DNA of 64,000 bases. It comes from Laccaria trichodermophora. Its lineage: Eukaryota > Basidiomycota > Agaricomycetes > Agaricales > Hydnangiaceae. The stretch's first letter is position 1. Every line of letters starts with the position of its first letter. The position numbers and the translations under genes are program-made. Shown piece by piece: positions 1-11,704 of this stretch. The stretch covers positions 682,001-746,000 of the forward strand of contig JACTVC010000020.1 in NCBI GenBank assembly GCA_018417955.1, given 5' to 3'. The notes below the pieces were generated by a model. That model made no database searches, was not told the origin of the DNA, and was given only the letters and a program-made list of their open reading frames with translations.

Positions 1-1740
1 GTTTCTATCTAATCCCTTAAGGCATTGCTCAGGCAGTCATTCCGAAGTGTAGGGTTGCACGGCCACTGCCCAATCTCATTTTTCTGGGTATGTTAATGTT
101 ACAAGCTAGAGACCATGTAGCTACGCAAAGAAAAAAGGAGAAGAATACTTATGTTCTGGTGATGAGAGTGGGATTTGAAATTTGAACGTTTGAACCCACG
201 CCCTGAAAGACCGAAGACCAGAACAATGACGCCATACCCGGCAACTTGCAGCAAATGAAGGGCACGGATGACGTCATAGCTGCAACATCCCAAAAATCCG
301 GCTTTGAGGGCGCGATGACATCATATGCTGCTTGAAGATACCGGAGCTGAAGGGATGGTGGGCGGGAGACGCGCGAGACCGTACTGACTGCCTGTGGATC
401 AAGAAATGTCAGGAAGGGGGAGCGCGAACACGGAGACGTGTTTTACTCACCTGGGGATCAAGAAATGTCAGGAAAGGAATGACATTTCAAGAACACCCAG
501 CGAAGAGTTCAAGTAGCGGCTGATGTTTCACCTGGGGGGTGAAAACAAGGAGCCACTACAATGTTGTGTTGCAGGAACAACAACATGTACGTACATGCCG
601 CAATGTTTGAGGGGGAACAAGGTGGGCATGCCGGAAGCGTGAGCGGGTGAATTACGGAAATTCACGCGCCTCAGGCCTCAGGCCTCAGGGATTAGATTTG
701 TGTAAACACAAGTTTTTAAATCCAAGTATTTTACATGGTTTCACATATTTTTGTGGCCATAGATAGTGTTTTTCGGTAGAAACATTGGTTCTATTCTATA
801 GTTTTGATCGAAACAATATATGCATTCTAATTTCTATATGCGCATCGTTGGCAGTGGCGAAGAGGGAATGGGCTTGTTTGTGGGCGCGTGCGCTGTCTGC
901 ATTGGTCGGAGAGATGGAGGATGTCTGCACCCCCGGTCACGCTTGTGGTTGTGAATCTACTGGTGTCGTCGTAGCTACTGTTTGAAGTTGTCGACCTGTT
1001 CTAATGTTGACCGCTTCAGATGTTGTGGTCGCCGTTTTTGGGAGATCGGCACATTCGGGTGATTGTCGTGGATGTGGCGTTGAACGGACTCGAACGGAGA
1101 ATAATGTTGAACACGGTGAACGCGTGTATGGAGGCCGGCTAATCTGCAATTGAAAAATTTGTGTTAAAGTCCGCTCAAACTCCGGGGCGTTGTGATTATG
1201 TTTCCCAACAGGGTTGTTCTTGGGTTGTTATGTCTTCCCACCACATGGATGTCCCGCCACGCTGACAACCGCTCGACATCAGGCAGCTAAGGGTCACAAG
1301 GAGTAAGGTGCCAGTGGGCACCTACCATCCCCATTCCCAACGCTGGCTAGCGCTGACTATCCATCCTGAACCCAACAAGATGAACGCCGCAAACCGGCGT
1401 AAATGATTTTGCCGACGCACCAACGTGAGAGGGGCAGCTAGTAACCCAGTCTACATCAGCGCGCTAACCACCCATGCAGCCGTCTTTCTGATCGTCTTCT
1501 TGTCTTTAGAGTAACAAATCCAACGGCCAACGACGACACTAACGATCATAGCAAGCACGCCCACCCTCACCCTGCGCAGTGGCGGGGCAGAGATATGGGA
1601 GCTAGCTAGGCGAAATGCACAGCCAACAGCATGATTGGTGAGGTTAGACGACACCCTCGAGGCCTTTGGACTTACGTTTTCCCAGCTGGCGCAGGTGGGC
1701 AAGTAGCTAGCATTGCAACCTGTCCTTTTGACGTTTTCAA
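1..1740. other. Gene-poor stretch, no gene recognised
   Basis: I see no supportable coding region. Short open frames on both strands lack family signatures and codon continuity. Small repeats are present: a 20-base direct repeat at 396-415 and 455-474, and three tandem copies of a 7-base CTCAGGC-like unit near 665-690. Confidence 0.5.
396..474. repeat. 20-base direct repeat
   Basis: The 20-mer ggatcaagaaatgtcaggaa occurs at 396-415 and again at 455-474, in the same orientation and 59 bases apart. Both copies follow a CCTGTGG/CCTGGGG-like lead. It may be a remnant of a tandem duplication; no function is implied. Confidence 0.7.
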
Positions 1741-1744
1741 TTAC

Positions 1745-2190
1745 AGGCGCAGAGGGGGTTCCGGGACAGCCGAGTTATCAGGGGATTGCTAGTGAGTAGG
1801 ATGCACATCCCGAGTCATTTTCATCTTCTGATCAAAATTTCTTTTGTCTCTTTGAAGAGACGGAAAGAACGATCTTGAGCAAGGGTTTTGGGGCTTGTAC
1901 AGAGGTCTGGGACCTACTATTCTCGGCTACCTCCCTATGTGGGTTATATGTTTCGCCGTTTACGATGGGATCAAGAATATTTTTGGGGAACCGCCGCTGG
2001 GCACTAGGGAGAGACTCTATCTCGCAGCTCAAGTGAAGGGATACCAGCCGGTAATGCGCGAGCACCCCTGGTCACTCCACATCTTGTCTGCGATGACTGC
2101 CGGTGCAGTCAGTACAATATGTACGAATCCATTGTGGGTCATCAAAATGCGGTTCATGGTGCATGGCACTGCCCCTCCTCGATCTGGGTA
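1745..2190 (+). pseudogene. Mitochondrial carrier family fragment (decayed)
   Basis: An open stretch at 1890-2190 carries the middle of a mitochondrial solute carrier. It shows the LYRGLGPTILGYLP repeat-end motif, the FAVYDGIK helix, an HPWSLHILSAMTAGA helix and the signature PLWVIK of the next repeat. This resembles the pyrimidine-nucleotide/NAD/folate carrier branch (RIM2/NDT/FLX1-like). A possible preceding exon lies near 1745-1788, but its reading frame does not join cleanly. The sequence stops being carrier-like after the PLWVIK motif. A complete carrier has three repeats and about 300 residues, and only about one and a half are seen. I read it as a pseudogene or gene relic. Confidence 0.6.
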
Positions 2191-2191
2191 G

Positions 2192-3665
2192 CATCTGATC
2201 CTTCCCTCCCTCTCAGACTCAGCTGCCGGAGACATCAGAATTGTGTTGGCAGTTTGGATGTCGGGTTCTTGGGAACTCTAGAGCGCTATTGACTTATGGG
2301 TGGCAGGATGCGCGACTTTCAAAGTCCACCTCTTCAAAACTCTCATCTCTCGTTCATTCTCAAAATTTCTTGGAGAGCAAGTGGCAGTCTTGGGTGATAG
2401 GTACGATTTCGAAGGTCCAAGCGATGCCTGCTAATTTGGAAGTAGACTATCGCGAACTTTGCCTTCAAATTGCACAGTTGCGGTTTCAAATTTGGCTTGC
2501 GATGGACTCCTCTGGTGACCTTCATGTTGAAGTCCAGCTTCGTACATGGTTGAAAAAGTGAGCGCCACGCTTTGGGAAGCGCGGCATGACACGTACTCTG
2601 GGGCAGCTTAGGTTCGGAAATAGGCATCTTTCTGGCCCTTCAAACATGACAAAACGTGCTTTGATCACGCGATTTGCTTCGCATCGTCAGAATGAGAGAC
2701 TTGGAGAGCGTGATACCGGCAAGCTCGTAAAGCGGAGAGAGAGCACAAGTCGAAGCGGTGCGTCCACTTTGAGGGAGAGGCCTTGATACAACAGAAAAAT
2801 CTTTTAAGAGTCTCCAAGGAGTTCAACATGACAGGGTGTAACAAGAGAGTCAAACGCGAAGTACAGAACCCCGGTCCAACGCGGCGGCGGATGCAGCATG
2901 GAAGTAACAGCCATCAGAGGCAGCGAAGATCGTTGAGATGGTTGGGAAGACCGATTATTATAAGTGCAGTGCCAAGTCCCTCGAGGCGGCCAGGGCGCTG
3001 GTGCCACTTGATCAGCCAGATGTACTGGGAGGAAGTTGGTCGAGTCACTGTGGTCATAGTGAGCTCTTATAAGTCCTCGTGGCGTGTTGTACGTCATATT
3101 TATGAAAATGCGCCGACTTTTGAAAGTCTAGTACCCAACGACTGAGGGAAAACTATCAGAGAAGTGGTAACCGGCGAGACATGTCGGCAGCCGGAATGTA
3201 GACATTTTGCGACTTCCACATCCTATTTACGAGTCCGAGGTACGGGTTGTTTCTTCAGTGGTCGTCTTTTTCGTCCACCTTACATGCCAGTTGGGGTCGG
3301 ATGTTTGTGTTGTGTTGAAGTGCTATTGCTCCCGTGCCTTCCTCTGCATCCTGCCTCCTTGCAGACTCAGTGTATGTATTTGATCTTCCATTCACGTCTC
3401 CCGTCGCTCTGTACCCATTTGAGGACAGTTATCGAACAAGAATTATTGCTCCTTTCTTTTGTGGGCTCGTTCTTGCCGCGTGCCACCAAGAAGTCAGAAT
3501 GGGGGGTTTGGCGCGAGGTCCCAAATCGCTGTCATGCCTCAGAATGGTACGCGAATCACCAGATAGATAACCACGCCTGATCACTTTGGGAGCCGCGAGA
3601 AGGCTTGCAAACGCCTCACTTAAACCGTTTGAAGGACGCCGAGGCTCCCATTTCGTTGTTCCAGC
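2192..3665. other. Intergenic region upstream of the GTPase gene
   Basis: No recognisable gene. Several open frames of 60-138 codons overlap on both strands, but none shows a family motif, a signal peptide or an intron pattern. The last few hundred bases should include the promoter of the gene starting at 3666. Confidence 0.4.
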
Positions 3666-6437
3666 ATGTCCCCAATGAAAGTCTTTTCTGTGCTTTTCTT
3701 GTTAATGTCATTGCTCGCTCAGGCGCATGTCGTTGATGACCATGACTCTGCAATGATATACTCAGGCTCATTTGGATCGAAGCGATTCTCTGATGCGTCT
3801 GTGCATAGGGGAACAACGTGAGCTCAACACTTTCTGCATGATCCTTTCTGACCTAAAATCTTCACTCGTTGTCGCGCTGGTAGAGTTGTCATTCCACCCA
3901 TCGCATCAGCGTCCGCAATATCGGGGACCACCACCTTCGGTTCTTCAACATCCGAAACAACGTCTGCAAATCACTCAGAAACCTTACTTCCACTGGCCGC
4001 TCCGGGCTCGAAGTAAGTCGCTCATTCTGCTTTTCGCCCCAAATTCATAGCTGTACCACAGAAGAACGCGCAAGGGTGCCATAATTGGTGGAGTAACAGG
4101 AGGCGCAGTGCTTCTTATCCTCACAGGCGTCTTGTTGCTTGTCTTCTTGAGACGAAGAAGGCGACGGCAAGCTCGAGTCGAGTCGCCGTTGCCAGATACT
4201 CGTGCCCCTGAAACGAAGTTGTCACCAATCAATCCTACTTCAGACAGTGATCGGGTGACGATGCCCCTTGCTAAATCCTCTGCGGTAGCATCTCCTCCGC
4301 CCGGTCTCTACCCCTTTAATACAAACGCTACCGACAGCTTGATCTTGACTCAAAAGCCTTACTTGCCGCCACCAGTCCCACAAGCTTTCGACAATCCAAG
4401 AGTAGGATTGCCTCAGGCGTCGATAAGCACTCAACCTGCAGTGGCAAGACCGTCGATAACATCTTCATCAGAAAATTCGGCTGCTCCTGCTACCCCTTCC
4501 ATCATCATGAGCGCCTCCGCGCACGGGTCGCTACCTTCGAAAACCCAGCCAACAAAAGCTGCTAGCCAGGAGCACAATTTCGAGGATTTGAGCTTGGTGA
4601 CCAGTATCACCTCTCCAAAAGACTCCGTGATCGATAGCGTGACTCCGTCCATTGCTTCATCTGCATTGCTGGTCCCACAGATCACACGATGTCTCACGGA
4701 TGAAGAACCTGTGGAATTTGTGGCTTCACTTATTCGGCAGCGGTTGGCGCCACAAGCTGTTGAGGGTATCATAGCTGAGTAAGTGGACCGTTAAGATCCT
4801 ACACGCGGGTGATTGATTCGCATCATAGCAACGTCTCATCTTTGGGCCAAGGGAATGTGAGAACGGCCAAGTCTAATGCAAAGTTTACCATACTGCTCAT
4901 CGGTGCGAGCATTTGTAATAGCGCTTTTGATATGCGGCTCAACCAGCAATAGGCGAAACAGGGACAGGCAAGACGTCCTTTTTATCGTTGCTTATAAACG
5001 TACTAGCGGGTCGCGTCCCCGACGAATACGACTTGGAGCCATACAACGCAACGAACGAATTCGTCAGTGGCCAATTGCACAGTCGAACCAATGCTGCCAA
5101 AGTCTACACCTTCAAAAGTGTGAATGGTGTGCAGGTCACCGTGTTGGACACGCCTGGTCTCGCCGACACACGCGGACTAGAGAAGGATAACGAGAACAAG
5201 CAGAGTATCACCGACGCCATTCGAGACAGCATCCCAGAGATCACAGCGGTGATCATTGTCGCCAACGGCACCAACCCACGCCTCAGTGTTGCCACCGACT
5301 ACGCAATCACTATGCTGTCATCCATCTTCAGCGGTACTCTCGCAGATAACATCGGCGTTCTCTTCACTAACATATCCAGCCCTTTCAACTGGGACTTCGA
5401 CGTCGGAATGCTTCCTGTAGAGTTGCAGGGAGTTAGGACCTTTGTTTTGGATAACCCCTTTGCACGACACAAGGAATGCTTGAACGTCAAAACCACACAG
5501 GCGCTGGGCTCAGTTGCCGGGGCCAACCAGGCGGTCTTGCAAAAGTTGACGGAAGCAGTTGACGATGGTCATGAAATAGCCTTGGGCACGCTTGCCGAAC
5601 TATTCGACTGGCTTGATGGACTCAATCCTCAAGTGATGACTGGCATTACGTTGCTCTATGACCAGTTGATGGAAATTGAGAGAAACATCAGCAGTACGCT
5701 CGCACATATGACGCAGCTGGTGGAGAAAAGGGGGAAGTTGGATGACCTCCTCAACAAATCTGACGGAATGCAATTGGTGAGTCAGGCTAATCCATTCACC
5801 ATTCGTTACATACCACTGACGGTCTTTTCCGCAGACCTTCAATGAAATGGCAAACGTCAAGAGCGTTATCCACAAGAAAACGTGGATTCTTCAAGATAAA
5901 CCCTACCACAGCACTATTTGTGTTCACCCACAGTGTTATTCCAACTGCCATATCCAGTGTCACATCGAATTTACTCTCGACCCTATGAAGTTAATTAACT
6001 GTATGGCTTTTCCCTCGGGACGTGCCTGTCAATTTTGCAACCACTCTGTCCAGGCCCATCAGCACTATAACGCCCTCTGGTCTGAGAAGCATGAAACTGA
6101 GGAGTATGTTGACGCCCCAAGTGAACAGCGTTACGACGAGGCGACGACGATGTCTGAAGGTACTCAAGCTTCGATTGAGGACATTCAGAGTCTTATCGAC
6201 AGCATCGAGAAAGAGATGGCGGATGCAACTGGGGAAATTAGTCGTCTTGCAGCCGAGTACTCTAAACTTCCCCTCTCCCGAAGCTTCTCTGGTCAGGTCA
6301 AGAAGTTCGTTAAGGTTTTGGAGACGCATCTGGCAGCCATTCGCCACAAGATGGACGATGCGAGTGTCAAGCGCGTGGAGGCGAGCTTGGAGCAGCTTAG
6401 GGAGAAGCTCAGGGTGCTCGAGTTGCGGCGGATGTAG
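3666..6437 (+). CDS. Single-pass membrane protein with cytosolic AIG1-like GTPase domain
   Basis: Six exons join in one frame: 3666-3817, 3884-4012, 4062-4778, 4829-4902, 4953-5776 and 5835-6437, giving 832 residues. Residues 1-20 look like a signal peptide (start MSPMKVFSVLFLLMSLLAQA). A short Ser/Thr-rich ectodomain follows. A single transmembrane helix lies at about 100-123, preceded by a Gly-rich GGVTGG turn and followed by six arginines, which predicts a cytosolic C-terminus. A Ser/Pro-rich linker leads to a GTPase domain with P-loop GETGTGKTS (358-366) and switch-II DTPGLADTRG (from 423). The C-terminal part has a Cys/His cluster (C661, C666, C670, C674, C688, C697, C700, H707, H709), possibly zinc-binding, and a coiled coil to the end. 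The P-loop is created only by splicing of the fourth intron. Domain order is read from sequence; a receptor-like role is inference. Confidence 0.8.
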
Positions 6438-6939
6438 TGTAGCGATTCTGAGCCCCCCATTTGGAACGGTTGGGCTGGCGGGCAGAAATTATGATAGGGA
6501 TATCGTGAGTTTGCATCCTGTCAAGCCTTCGCCCCCCTTTAAACCATTTGTCATTCAGGGGTTCCTCCTAAAGCTTGCATATTCTCTCCGGTGTCGGCGT
6601 TTGTCCAGTATTCCTCTTCTGATTCTTAAAATCTTGTGTATTTGTTAGTTCTCGTTGTGCACAAATTGTGATATACGGCTCAGTAAAGGAAGCTAGAAGA
6701 GTGGAGACGTACTGTCAATAACTTCGTGCTCAAACCTCATGCTGAAAAAAGATAGTTTTGGAGTTGTCCCCCCTTTGACGTGGAAATCGGCGGTGAATGA
6801 TTACTCTGCCATTCGCTTTGATGGTTAGACTATCCTCAAAATCAATTCTTCCCCATGTCAGGACAGCGTATGCCACACACCGTTAGGATGGATTCTTTTT
6901 ATCACTGCTTAATCTTACATTGTCTATCGTTCCAGGTAT
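6438..6939. other. Convergent intergenic region
   Basis: This 500-base gap lies between the 3' ends of the GTPase gene (+) and the rvt-type gene (-). It presumably holds both 3' untranslated regions. No other feature is seen. Confidence 0.5.
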
Positions 6940-9716
6940 CTACTCATCCAATTTCATCCGCGACGTTCTGAAAAGCTGCACCATCCCAATAGGAATCAAG
7001 GTTGGATCGACTGCTTCAAGCCCCCCAAACTTCCTGACAAGATTCTCACCATACATCGAGATGATCCACTTGTCATACCAGTTCATGTTCTGCCAGCTCG
7101 TCGTCTTGGCCCAACCCTTCCCGCTGTCAATGGCAGCCTGCACAGTCGGTGCCAACACCATCTCAGCAGGCTGAGGGACGACGAGCATCTCCTCGTAACG
7201 TGCCCCCCACCCCCGCAACCAGGACTTGCGAAGAGAGGTAAACTCCTCGAACGACATGAACTCATCAGAGACTTCTACTCGCTGGCTTCCAGATCGCCTC
7301 ATGTCCTTGTCGTGGTCCCAAATTTCTTTAAAGCCCCTGTAAGCTTTTTCGTCGTTGTCAATCTTCTTCACGAAAGCTTCTTCAGCTGTCATATCCTCAG
7401 ACCAATCATCCGAGCCGATATCGTCGTCATCATCAGATTCCCAATTTTCGACCTCTTCATCCGACGCACCGTCATATTCTTCATCCTTGGATACGGCCCT
7501 CGGCTTGTTATCCTTCGCCGAAGCCAAGACCTCAAGCATCACATTCCGGAGTTCCAGCCCGCCACTCGCAATGGGGAAGTAGAAGTAACCCTCAGGCATA
7601 TCTCGGATACCAAACCGCTTGTCGATGACATTTTGCAGATACCCAATGGCGCCGTTCTGGCTGTCAGAGAACAGCTCCCGTTGAATCCTAGCCAACGTGT
7701 CGATGATATCCGTGAGGTGTGGTACCCCAAAGCAGTTGGCTGGACGACCTCCGAAATTCCTCAAGAAGAATGCCATGTACTTGTTGTACGCGTTGATCCA
7801 GCCAAACACGGACTTGGTGGCTACGAGCTGGCGGCGCAGTTCAACAATATGTTGATCAACATCCTTTTGGTCAATGACAAAGCGTGCTTGGTCTTCGTCA
7901 AACTTCAGAAATCCCCATCGAATATCGCCCGCCGGCAACCCCCCACACTTAACTCCCTTACCAACCATGGCAGACCCAGTCTTGGGCTCGTTGAACTTGA
8001 GTCCGACGATGTTTGCGTACGTATTCATCTCCTTCCATCCTGCAGCGCACTTCTTCGCATCTGCATCCCAGAGCCACAGGTCATCGTGCATGCGGTACAG
8101 GTACAGGCCGTCTGCCTTTTGGTTCACTGCAAAGTCCATCATGAAGAGGATGGCTTCTCCGCAGACGACACTTAGGGCATGGCTGATAGGTGTACCCCGC
8201 TTTCTGATGCGCACCTCTGGATCCCCTGCGAATCGCAATGGCGCGCGAAGCCAGGCCTTGTAGAACCCGACCCACTGCTTAGAGAGACCGATGAATTCCA
8301 AGACAGTCAAGATGGAGTCATGAGGGAGGGATGGCCCGAACCACTCTAGATCGGAGCGAATGACTGTGTGCGATCCATGAAGTGTCTGGTTTAAATAACA
8401 CTCGGTCGTCATGATGTGCAACAACTTTTGTTTGATCATAGCAGGTGACGTCTCATTGGCACTTGGTTCAGGAGCATCAACGAGGTCATCGTAAGTCGAC
8501 GGAATATGAGCCGAATCGGCCAGCTGACTGAGGAAGAAGTGAGAGCGCCGGGTTCGATTTCGCTGAGCGTCAATAGATTTCGAGCCATCATCGCCTCGTA
8601 GTTGTTGGGTCCACCGTTCTTTGACTTTGTGGGTAGGGGGATCAACTGTGTGCTTCCAAGCTTTGCTATCAAAGATCCTTCGGAAGGCTGCTTTCAGTTG
8701 AACCTGCCAGTGTGTTCCGATGATCTGGGTGAAGAGACCGTCTACGATGTCTGGATCTGTGAAGGCCCTGATAAATACATATGTTAGATGGATATCGTAA
8801 CTAGAATATATAAAAATGCTCACCTATATTTTCCGTTCAAATGGCGACGCATCTCAACCGGAATGCCCTCAGGTCCCCAGGACCAGGTGTCAAAACTGGC
8901 GAGGCGCATGGTCAGCACAGTCGCAATCTCGTCGAGGACTACAGGGTTTTCAAGGAAGCTCTTCAACGTCGTTCGCTTTTCCTCATCCATGAGACCCGAT
9001 GCCAAAATGCCGCCAATAGCATAGATAACTGTCTGTGTGGAGATCGGTTGTCGCTGGAGGTGTGACCCAATGTCCCTTGTTTCCTTCCTCAGTTTCTCCA
9101 ACGCGATTGTCGCGTCTTCCGATGAGAACAGACCCTCGAGGTAGGTCTTTAACGCCTGCGTGTCAACGGGATGCTCGTCGAAGATGATAGATACCAGCTT
9201 CTCCTTCTGATCATGCAACTCCTTCCTTCCAACCTCCACAAACTCGGAACCACCATCGTTGGTCTCACTACCCGCCTGATACGGTACCGTAGACGAATCG
9301 CCGCTCGCCAGCCACTCGTTGAACAAACTGCCAAACAACTTCGCGCAATCGAACCGCAACACCGTATGGCGAATGTGAGCCTCCAACGTATCAGCCCATT
9401 CCTTCAAGATGTCCCTGCTAAAGCTCGGATCCTTCTTCGCCTGGAGAATCCAGAACTGGAGGTTACTCAAGCTCAGCTTGCCCCCGACGATCTTTGCATT
9501 GCCCCTAGGCAAAGCCCCCGATCCTGTCCAGGATTTGATGGCCTTTGCGAGGATCTCAACCTTCTTGACGAGGCCATTACCAGCTGCATCGGCTTCTTCG
9601 AGGACCTTCGCGTGAGCTTTGTAGGCTTGTCGTTGTTTCTCGAGCTCCTGGAGTTTGATCGATGTGATGAATTGCAAGGTCTGACTGAAGGAGGAGTCGG
9701 ATTTTTGTTCTGCCAT
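6940..9716 (-). CDS. Cellular reverse-transcriptase-related protein (rvt type)
   Basis: Two exons, 9716-8824 and 8767-6940, join through a 56-base intron to give 906 residues. The N-terminal third is helical and charged (coiled-coil-like), with no gag, integrase, RNase H or endonuclease domain. The RT core shows a motif A-like SDLEWF with Asp437, a motif B-like GTPISHAL (489-496), and a motif C box YRMHDDLWLW with Asp526 and Asp527, so all three catalytic aspartates are kept. An acidic run follows at about 750-790. This matches the domesticated single-copy rvt genes known from fungi, whose products polymerise nucleotides in vitro but whose cellular role is unclear. No flanking repeats or target-site duplications are visible, which argues against a mobile retroelement. 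Confidence 0.75.
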
Positions 9717-10198
9717 GGTGGTTCCCCACTCTGAGTGAAACGAAGACGAACGGTTGAGGGATGGGGAATAAGATCTAGATTCCTTGACAGGAGAGGCTTG
9801 GCCATTTTATAGGATTTTATACCCCGCTGCACGCGTAGTGAATCATTCAGGACCCTTGAGTTGCATGCAGAACGGGGCCGCGCTCCACAATCCCAGAGTC
9901 AATATGAGTTTCAACAAGGTTTGATCACGAGCGGGCTCGGAGCGGCGAAGGACGCACATATTTGATTTCAGATCCAACATACGTCCAACTGCTAGGTCAT
10001 GAGAAAAAGAGGCTGTACATAATACAGGAAATGTGAGATGTATCAAGGAATTCGACAAGAATTGGTTGTTCTCGTATTCACATGCAAAGGCCGCCGGAAA
10101 ATGGGGAGGAACACCTTTTCCGAGTTTATTCTCAGCTGTGGACTTAGTTTCAAGGGACTCTGGGGAAGCTGATGACCGTGACGTGTACTAGTCGACAA
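9717..10198. other. Intergenic region upstream of the rvt-type gene
   Basis: Between the start of the rvt-type gene and the 3' end of the F-box gene. No gene recognised; it should hold the rvt promoter. Confidence 0.4.
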
Positions 10199-11704
10199 CT
10201 AAACACCAAGGCATGCCAGGTCAACGGCCTTGAAATTGACCGACACCGTTTTCAACCTTGGGCAAAGCGACAGAATTTCTTTCAAGACATCTTTACATCT
10301 TTCCAAGCCGTTTCCCGATGGCGAGCACAGTTGCTCCCCAAGATTGATCTTCTCCAAGTGTGAGAAGAGAGCCAAAAACTGCGGGAGCAACTGTAGGATG
10401 GGATCATCCGTATCATATCTCAACCAGTACTTAGTTTGAATGCTGAGATCCGTAACCATAGTAAGGTTTTCGATGATGGAGCCAGAGGGGCTTATGGAAT
10501 TGGAAATGTGTTGTAGCATCCACTCGTGAAACTCGGTTTTTGAGACCCAGTTAAGGCTGAGGCGTAGCGCCCCCGTTCGAGGAGAGAGGGCAATGGCTTT
10601 AAGGGCTTCATCCAGCTGCTGATAATCGAATTTGCTTGACACCGACTCTATCATTACATCTTTGAGATTTCGAAGCTGGGTGACTTTGCAGGAGAAAATC
10701 CATGCTATGAATTCCGGAGGAGCATTGAGAGTATGCAACTCAGGAAGGATAGGTTTCGAGAGTCGAGGTATTGGTTTGGGGATGCGAATTCCAGTGAGCG
10801 ACATCAACACAATTGAGGGATTAGATCGGAGGAAGACTTCTACATCTTTGAGAGCCACCCCTTTTCCTTCAACTCTCCGATCGGAAGTCAGTGTAAAATT
10901 GGACAACGTGGGTAGGACAAGAGTGGGAAGAAGTTGATGCCAGATGGATGAGCCGACCGCGACGTCAAACCCAAGATTCTTCAGGGCTCTAGCATTTGTT
11001 TGCAGAGTAGATTGAGTCCAGTGGAGCAAGTGGGGGTGGAGGAACATTGAGGATTTAATATAGATTGACGGGCACTCGAAGGCAGTCAGCGGACGAATAT
11101 GTTCGCGCCGATTATGGGTTTTTGAAAAAATCGACAAGGCCTTCTGTGGTAAAATTTTCCAAGGTGTTGGAGCATGAGAATCTGCAAACAAATTATCGCC
11201 TCCAAATACATACAAGTTTCGGCATGACTTCTTGAGTACCATGTCCATGAGTGCAGAAAACTCAGTGCTCCACTTCTGCATATCAAGTTTGGCATCGCGA
11301 ATGGCCGATTCAATCGTGCCACTAGCTGACGGGTAGTATCCTAAAGTGAAGGAAACAATTGAGGGCAAGCGCGCTAGCAACCCCTGCAACGCGCGAATGT
11401 CATAGAAGAGCCTGTGTACATTTTCAATGCAGTAAAACTCGACACATCGAAATTTTTCCGCAAATAGAGCTGCCTGGAGGGCGCCCAAACTCTCTCGAGA
11501 AGAGAATGATATTCGGACAAGATCGGGGGATCCAGGAGTGGTGTAGATGCCATTTCTGTGCAAAAAGACAGGCAGCGCTAAGAAGTGGAGAGTCCTGCAT
11601 GTCCTTGCGAGAGTGTAGATCGACTCGGCATCGAGTGGGTCGATGATGTGTGAGAGTAGCTCGTGCGGCAGGTCTGTCAATGTGACGAGGCTCGATGGTG
11701 CCAT
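10199..11704 (-). CDS. F-box protein
   Basis: A single-exon gene of 501 residues. I chose the ATG at 11704 because the F-box begins about ten residues later; the frame is open further upstream but without family likeness. The N-terminus has an F-box, LTDLPHELLSHIIDPLDAES, followed by TLARTCRTLHFLALPVF. F-boxes bind Skp1 in SCF ubiquitin ligases. The rest is a long, leucine-rich stretch with no sharp repeat consensus, typical of the expanded basidiomycete F-box/LRR-like families whose substrates are unknown. Transcribed in the same direction as its neighbours on both sides. Confidence 0.75.
   Translation of the reverse strand: MAPSSLVTLTDLPHELLSHIIDPLDAESIYTLARTCRTLHFLALPVFLHRNGIYTTPGSPDLVRISFSSRESLGALQAALFAEKFRCVEFYCIENVHRLFYDIRALQGLLARLPSIVSFTLGYYPSASGTIESAIRDAKLDMQKWSTEFSALMDMVLKKSCRNLYVFGGDNLFADSHAPTPWKILPQKALSIFSKTHNRREHIRPLTAFECPSIYIKSSMFLHPHLLHWTQSTLQTNARALKNLGFDVAVGSSIWHQLLPTLVLPTLSNFTLTSDRRVEGKGVALKDVEVFLRSNPSIVLMSLTGIRIPKPIPRLSKPILPELHTLNAPPEFIAWIFSCKVTQLRNLKDVMIESVSSKFDYQQLDEALKAIALSPRTGALRLSLNWVSKTEFHEWMLQHISNSISPSGSIIENLTMVTDLSIQTKYWLRYDTDDPILQLLPQFLALFSHLEKINLGEQLCSPSGNGLERCKDVLKEILSLCPRLKTVSVNFKAVDLACLGV

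Noticed and set aside
6022..6648. 208-codon frame overlapping the last GTPase exon
   Set aside because: Arg/Leu-rich out-of-frame shadow of the coiled-coil-encoding exon; the real frame ends at 6437.
7312..8175. Long plus-strand open frame inside the rvt-type gene
   Set aside because: Antisense shadow of the conserved RT-like coding frame.
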